Positions 8,750-10,790 of a stretch of 10,790 bases of DNA are shown here, one piece after another. The notes beneath the pieces were generated by a model. That model was not told the DNA's origin. It saw nothing but the letters and a program-made list of their open reading frames with translations, and did not search any database. Made by a program: the position numbers and the translations under genes. Source of the DNA: a bacterium (GTDB taxonomy: Bacteria; Planctomycetota; J058; JAJDCP01); NCBI GenBank assembly GCA_030428695.1, contig JAUIEM010000352.1, positions 1-10,790 of the forward strand, given 5' to 3'. Each line of letters opens with the position of its first letter. Position 1 is the stretch's first letter.

Positions 8750-10143
8750 CCCTCGCTCCCCTCCTTCATACGCCGCGCCAGCCAGACCACGGGCGCGGCA
8801 CAGAGCGCGATGTTGCAGCCGGCGACCAACAACGCCGGCAGCTCCCAGCCGCGCATCAGGTTGAGCTGACCGAGCAGGCTGAGGCCTCCGCTCCGGGTCA
8901 GCAGCCCGTCGCCGCCCGAGAGCAGGAAACGCATGCCCTGGTAGGGCTCGGGCAGGAAGGAGATCGCGACGATGGTCGCGTTGAGCAGCACCGATGCGCC
9001 GAGCAGCCCCCAGGCGGCCCGCGGCAGGGCGCGCGGCCCGAGGACCACCAGCGCGGCCAGCAGGGGCAGCGCCGGCACGAGGTAGCGGGGTCCCCAGGAC
9101 ACCGCCAGGCCGTAGGCGTGCTCCTCCAGCCCGTGGCCGAGGCTCGCGACCAGCGCGGCCAGCGCGGCGACGCTTCCCCAGGCCACGACCACGGCCGCCC
9201 GGTCGCGGCGCCAGGCCCGGCGTGTCGCCAGCGGGGCGAGCCAGAGGCTGGGATTGTAGACGAACAGCCCGTAGCCCAGGCTGAACAGGAGCAGCCAGAG
9301 CGCGCCGGGGGAGAACCCGCTCAGCCCGTACAGGCCCTCGGTGTGCAGGTCCGCGAAGCGCGCGTGGTGGGCGTGGGGCAGGGTCAGCGGGTGGTCGAAG
9401 GCCCAGGTCAGGTAGCCCATCAACAGGAGGCCGGCCGCCACCGCGCCGCCGACCAGGGGCAGGAAGCGCCTCCGCTCGGCGCACAGCACGACCAGCCCGA
9501 GCAGCGGCAGCAGGGCGAGCAGGTAGAAGTCGTTGGCGACCGCGAGCCCCGCGAGCAGGCCGGCGCCCGCGGCGCTGCGCAGGCTGCGCCGCTGGCGCAG
9601 GAGCAGGCAGGCCTTGAGCACCAGCCAGGCGCTGAGGCTGTGGCTGAACATCAGGGTCGCGTAGAAGAACAGGTTGGTCCCGAGGCAGAAGCCGAGGGCG
9701 AGGGCGAGCGCGCTCCGCCGGCTGTGGCCCGCGCGCAGGGCCAGGCCGTGGAGCTCGACCCCGATCAGGGCGAAGGGCAGCGCCGCGATCAGCAGCGAGG
9801 TCAGGAAGAAGCCGAGCCGCGGGCTCTGCAGCACCCGGTCGCCGAGGAAGGCGGCGGGCACGCCGACGAAGCTGCTCAGGGGGCCCTTGTCGCTGAAGAT
9901 GTGGCCGTCGTACTCCGCCCGGTCCTCGGCGTATTGCGGCTCGATCAGCTCGAACAGGGTGTCGTCGATCGCGATCGTGCCGTGGCGGGCGAGGGACAGG
10001 CTCAGGGCGTAGCGGACGGCGTCGTTGGTCGTCGGCGCGAGATGGGTGAAGAGCGCCGCCAGCCCGAGCAGGCAGAGGAACAGCGCGCGCTGGTCGAGCC
10101 AGCGCTCGCGGACATCGATGAGGCTCGGGGCGGAGGTGGACAT
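8746..10143 (-). CDS. GT-C-type multi-spanning membrane protein, putative glycosyltransferase
   Basis: A 465-residue polytopic inner-membrane protein with about ten hydrophobic segments. The layout resembles GT-C (family 39/ArnT/PMT-like) glycosyltransferases, which use lipid-linked sugars on the outer face of the membrane. A first helix (about 20-36) is followed by the loop APTTNDAVRYALSLSLARHG (36-55), with Asp41 where an acidic catalytic residue is expected. Then come EYDGHIFSDKGPLSSF (77-92), GLFVYNPSLWLAP (292-304) and SWGPRYLVPALPLL (349-362), recurrent in this group. The ATG at 10143 has no ribosome binding site; a promoter so close upstream suggests a nearly leaderless message. The next gene overlaps it by four bases. 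Donor and acceptor cannot be inferred, and activity is by analogy only. Confidence 0.8.
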   Translation of the reverse strand: MSTSAPSLIDVRERWLDQRALFLCLLGLAALFTHLAPTTNDAVRYALSLSLARHGTIAIDDTLFELIEPQYAEDRAEYDGHIFSDKGPLSSFVGVPAAFLGDRVLQSPRLGFFLTSLLIAALPFALIGVELHGLALRAGHSRRSALALALGFCLGTNLFFYATLMFSHSLSAWLVLKACLLLRQRRSLRSAAGAGLLAGLAVANDFYLLALLPLLGLVVLCAERRRFLPLVGGAVAAGLLLMGYLTWAFDHPLTLPHAHHARFADLHTEGLYGLSGFSPGALWLLLFSLGYGLFVYNPSLWLAPLATRRAWRRDRAAVVVAWGSVAALAALVASLGHGLEEHAYGLAVSWGPRYLVPALPLLAALVVLGPRALPRAAWGLLGASVLLNATIVAISFLPEPYQGMRFLLSGGDGLLTRSGGLSLLGQLNLMRGWELPALLVAGCNIALCAAPVVWLARRMKEGSEG

Positions 10144-10152
10144 CGCGGGGAT

Positions 10153-10181
10153 ACTATCGGCCAGCGGGGAGCAGCTGGCAA
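10153..10181 (-). promoter_or_regulatory. Putative promoter of the GT-C/MauE-like operon, nearly leaderless
   Basis: On the minus strand TTGCCA (10181-10176, 5 of 6 consensus) is followed after exactly 17 bases by GATAGT (10158-10153, 4 of 6). Only 9 bases separate the -10 box from the ATG, so transcription would start about 2-3 bases before it. This fits the missing ribosome binding site. Confidence 0.5.
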
Positions 10182-10191
10182 GGGCGCTGTC

Positions 10192-10626
10192 TCAGGCGAC
10201 GTCCTGCCAGGCGAGGGGCACCATCTGCGGACCGTTCGGCGGGCTGTTGCCGACGTAGACGCGGTAGTTGTTCTTGTCGACCCAGGCGGCGACGTCCGCC
10301 GGGTCCCCGGTGGTGCTGAAGCAGCCGAGGCTCTGGGTGGCGGTGTGCGGGTTCGGCCAGATGTGGCGCGCCGTGTCGTTCAGGCCGACCGTGACCTGGA
10401 ACATGCGGCCGACGGCCTGGCGGGAGTTGTAGCGCGTACCCGGCCAGGGGCTCGGCAACGTCGCCTTGGTGAACTCGAAGACCGCGAAGCCGTACAGGAG
10501 GAACTTGCCGGCCTTGACGATCTTGTAGTTCTCGTTCGCGTGCAGCTCTTTCTTGTGCTGACGGTAGCTCGGGCTGACGAGCTTGTGGGCGCCTTCGAGC
10601 ACCGAGACCATCATGCCCGCGTCCAT
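10192..10626 (-). CDS. Hypothetical protein, 144 residues
   Basis: I do not recognise this protein. Coding is well supported: almost every codon ends in G or C in this frame, and the composition is that of a normal soluble protein. It has no signal peptide or membrane helix. Lysine, asparagine and aromatic residues are frequent, more than in the neighbouring proteins. Segments that might help a search are SYRQHKKELHANENYKIVKA (20-39), NDTARHIWPNPHTATQSLGC (about 83-102) and GNSPPNGPQMVPLAWQDVA at the C-terminus. The ATG at 10626 gives the longest form but has no clear ribosome binding site; ATGs at residues 5 and 6 are alternatives. It stops 48 bases before the GT-C gene, which seems to have its own promoter, so a functional link is uncertain. 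Confidence 0.75.
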   Translation of the reverse strand: MDAGMMVSVLEGAHKLVSPSYRQHKKELHANENYKIVKAGKFLLYGFAVFEFTKATLPSPWPGTRYNSRQAVGRMFQVTVGLNDTARHIWPNPHTATQSLGCFSTTGDPADVAAWVDKNNYRVYVGNSPPNGPQMVPLAWQDVA

Positions 10627-10790
10627 GCCGAGCGCCCCGCCGCCGCGGGCGCGCCCGGATTAGTTCAGGCCGTGCCGCGATGCAAGCAACCTTCGGTGGG
10701 ACCGGACGTTGGGCCCGCCGGCGTCGCGGGCCGGGCGGCCCCGAAGTGCCGGGATTTTCGGCGCCCGCGGCTTGCGCGAGCCCGTGGGCG
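10627..10790. other. Non-coding right edge with a possible hairpin
   Basis: No convincing gene is seen here. A GC-rich hairpin is possible at the very end: 10762-10772 pairs with 10779-10790 around TGCGCG, with one wobble and one bulge. Any T-run for a plus-strand terminator would lie beyond the window. On the minus strand ACTAAT (10664-10659) is the only -10-like sequence ahead of the 144-residue gene, and a TTGCTT lies 19 bases upstream of it; this is a weak promoter candidate. Confidence 0.3.

Noticed and set aside
8750..9484. In-frame N-terminal extension of the MauE-like protein
   Set aside because: It is the wrong frame of the GT-C gene, rich in Arg/Pro/Gly/Ala; the ATG at 8749 has a strong ribosome binding site and begins a typical family N-terminus.
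10690..10790. Open plus-strand frame running off the right edge
   Set aside because: Third-position base use is mixed, no ribosome binding site is seen and the translation resembles nothing.

Overview
The window is high-GC bacterial DNA, densely packed with genes and with a strong G/C preference at third codon positions. It carries no rRNA, tRNA, mobile element or CRISPR array, and no marker gene that fixes the lineage. The gene content (a DUF1800 protein, an M28 peptidase, a PEP carboxylase with a bacterial-type C-terminus and a GT-C membrane protein) fits a Gram-negative-type environmental bacterium, for example a high-GC proteobacterium, myxobacterium or relative. This is inference.

Left part (1-2333, minus strand): a sugar-nucleotide epimerase/dehydratase is followed after one base by an AsnB-type amidotransferase, whose C-terminal third runs off the left edge. 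The pair looks like one end of a surface-polysaccharide cluster. The epimerase has no ATG, GTG or TTG where its fold begins. A good ribosome binding site and a plausible promoter instead point to an ATC codon.

Middle (2356-5553): an exported DUF1800 protein (minus strand, TTG start) diverges from a plus-strand pair, a GNAT acetyltransferase and a membrane-anchored M28 zinc peptidase that overlap by one base. The divergent spacer holds a 7-bp inverted repeat.

Right part (5560-10626, all minus strand): in transcription order, an unrecognised 144-residue protein, a GT-C-type multi-spanning membrane protein with a promoter that would give a nearly leaderless message, a MauE/DoxX-like four-helix membrane protein overlapping it by ATGA, and then phosphoenolpyruvate carboxylase, the anaplerotic enzyme making oxaloacetate. 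PEP carboxylase converges on the M28 peptidase gene with only 6 bases between the stop codons.

No gap exceeds 300 bases; the largest are 2163-2355, 10627-10790 and 3949-4084. Nothing here amounts to an obvious new multi-gene system. The best leads are the apparent ATC start of the epimerase, the unrecognised small protein and the GT-C/MauE-like pair.
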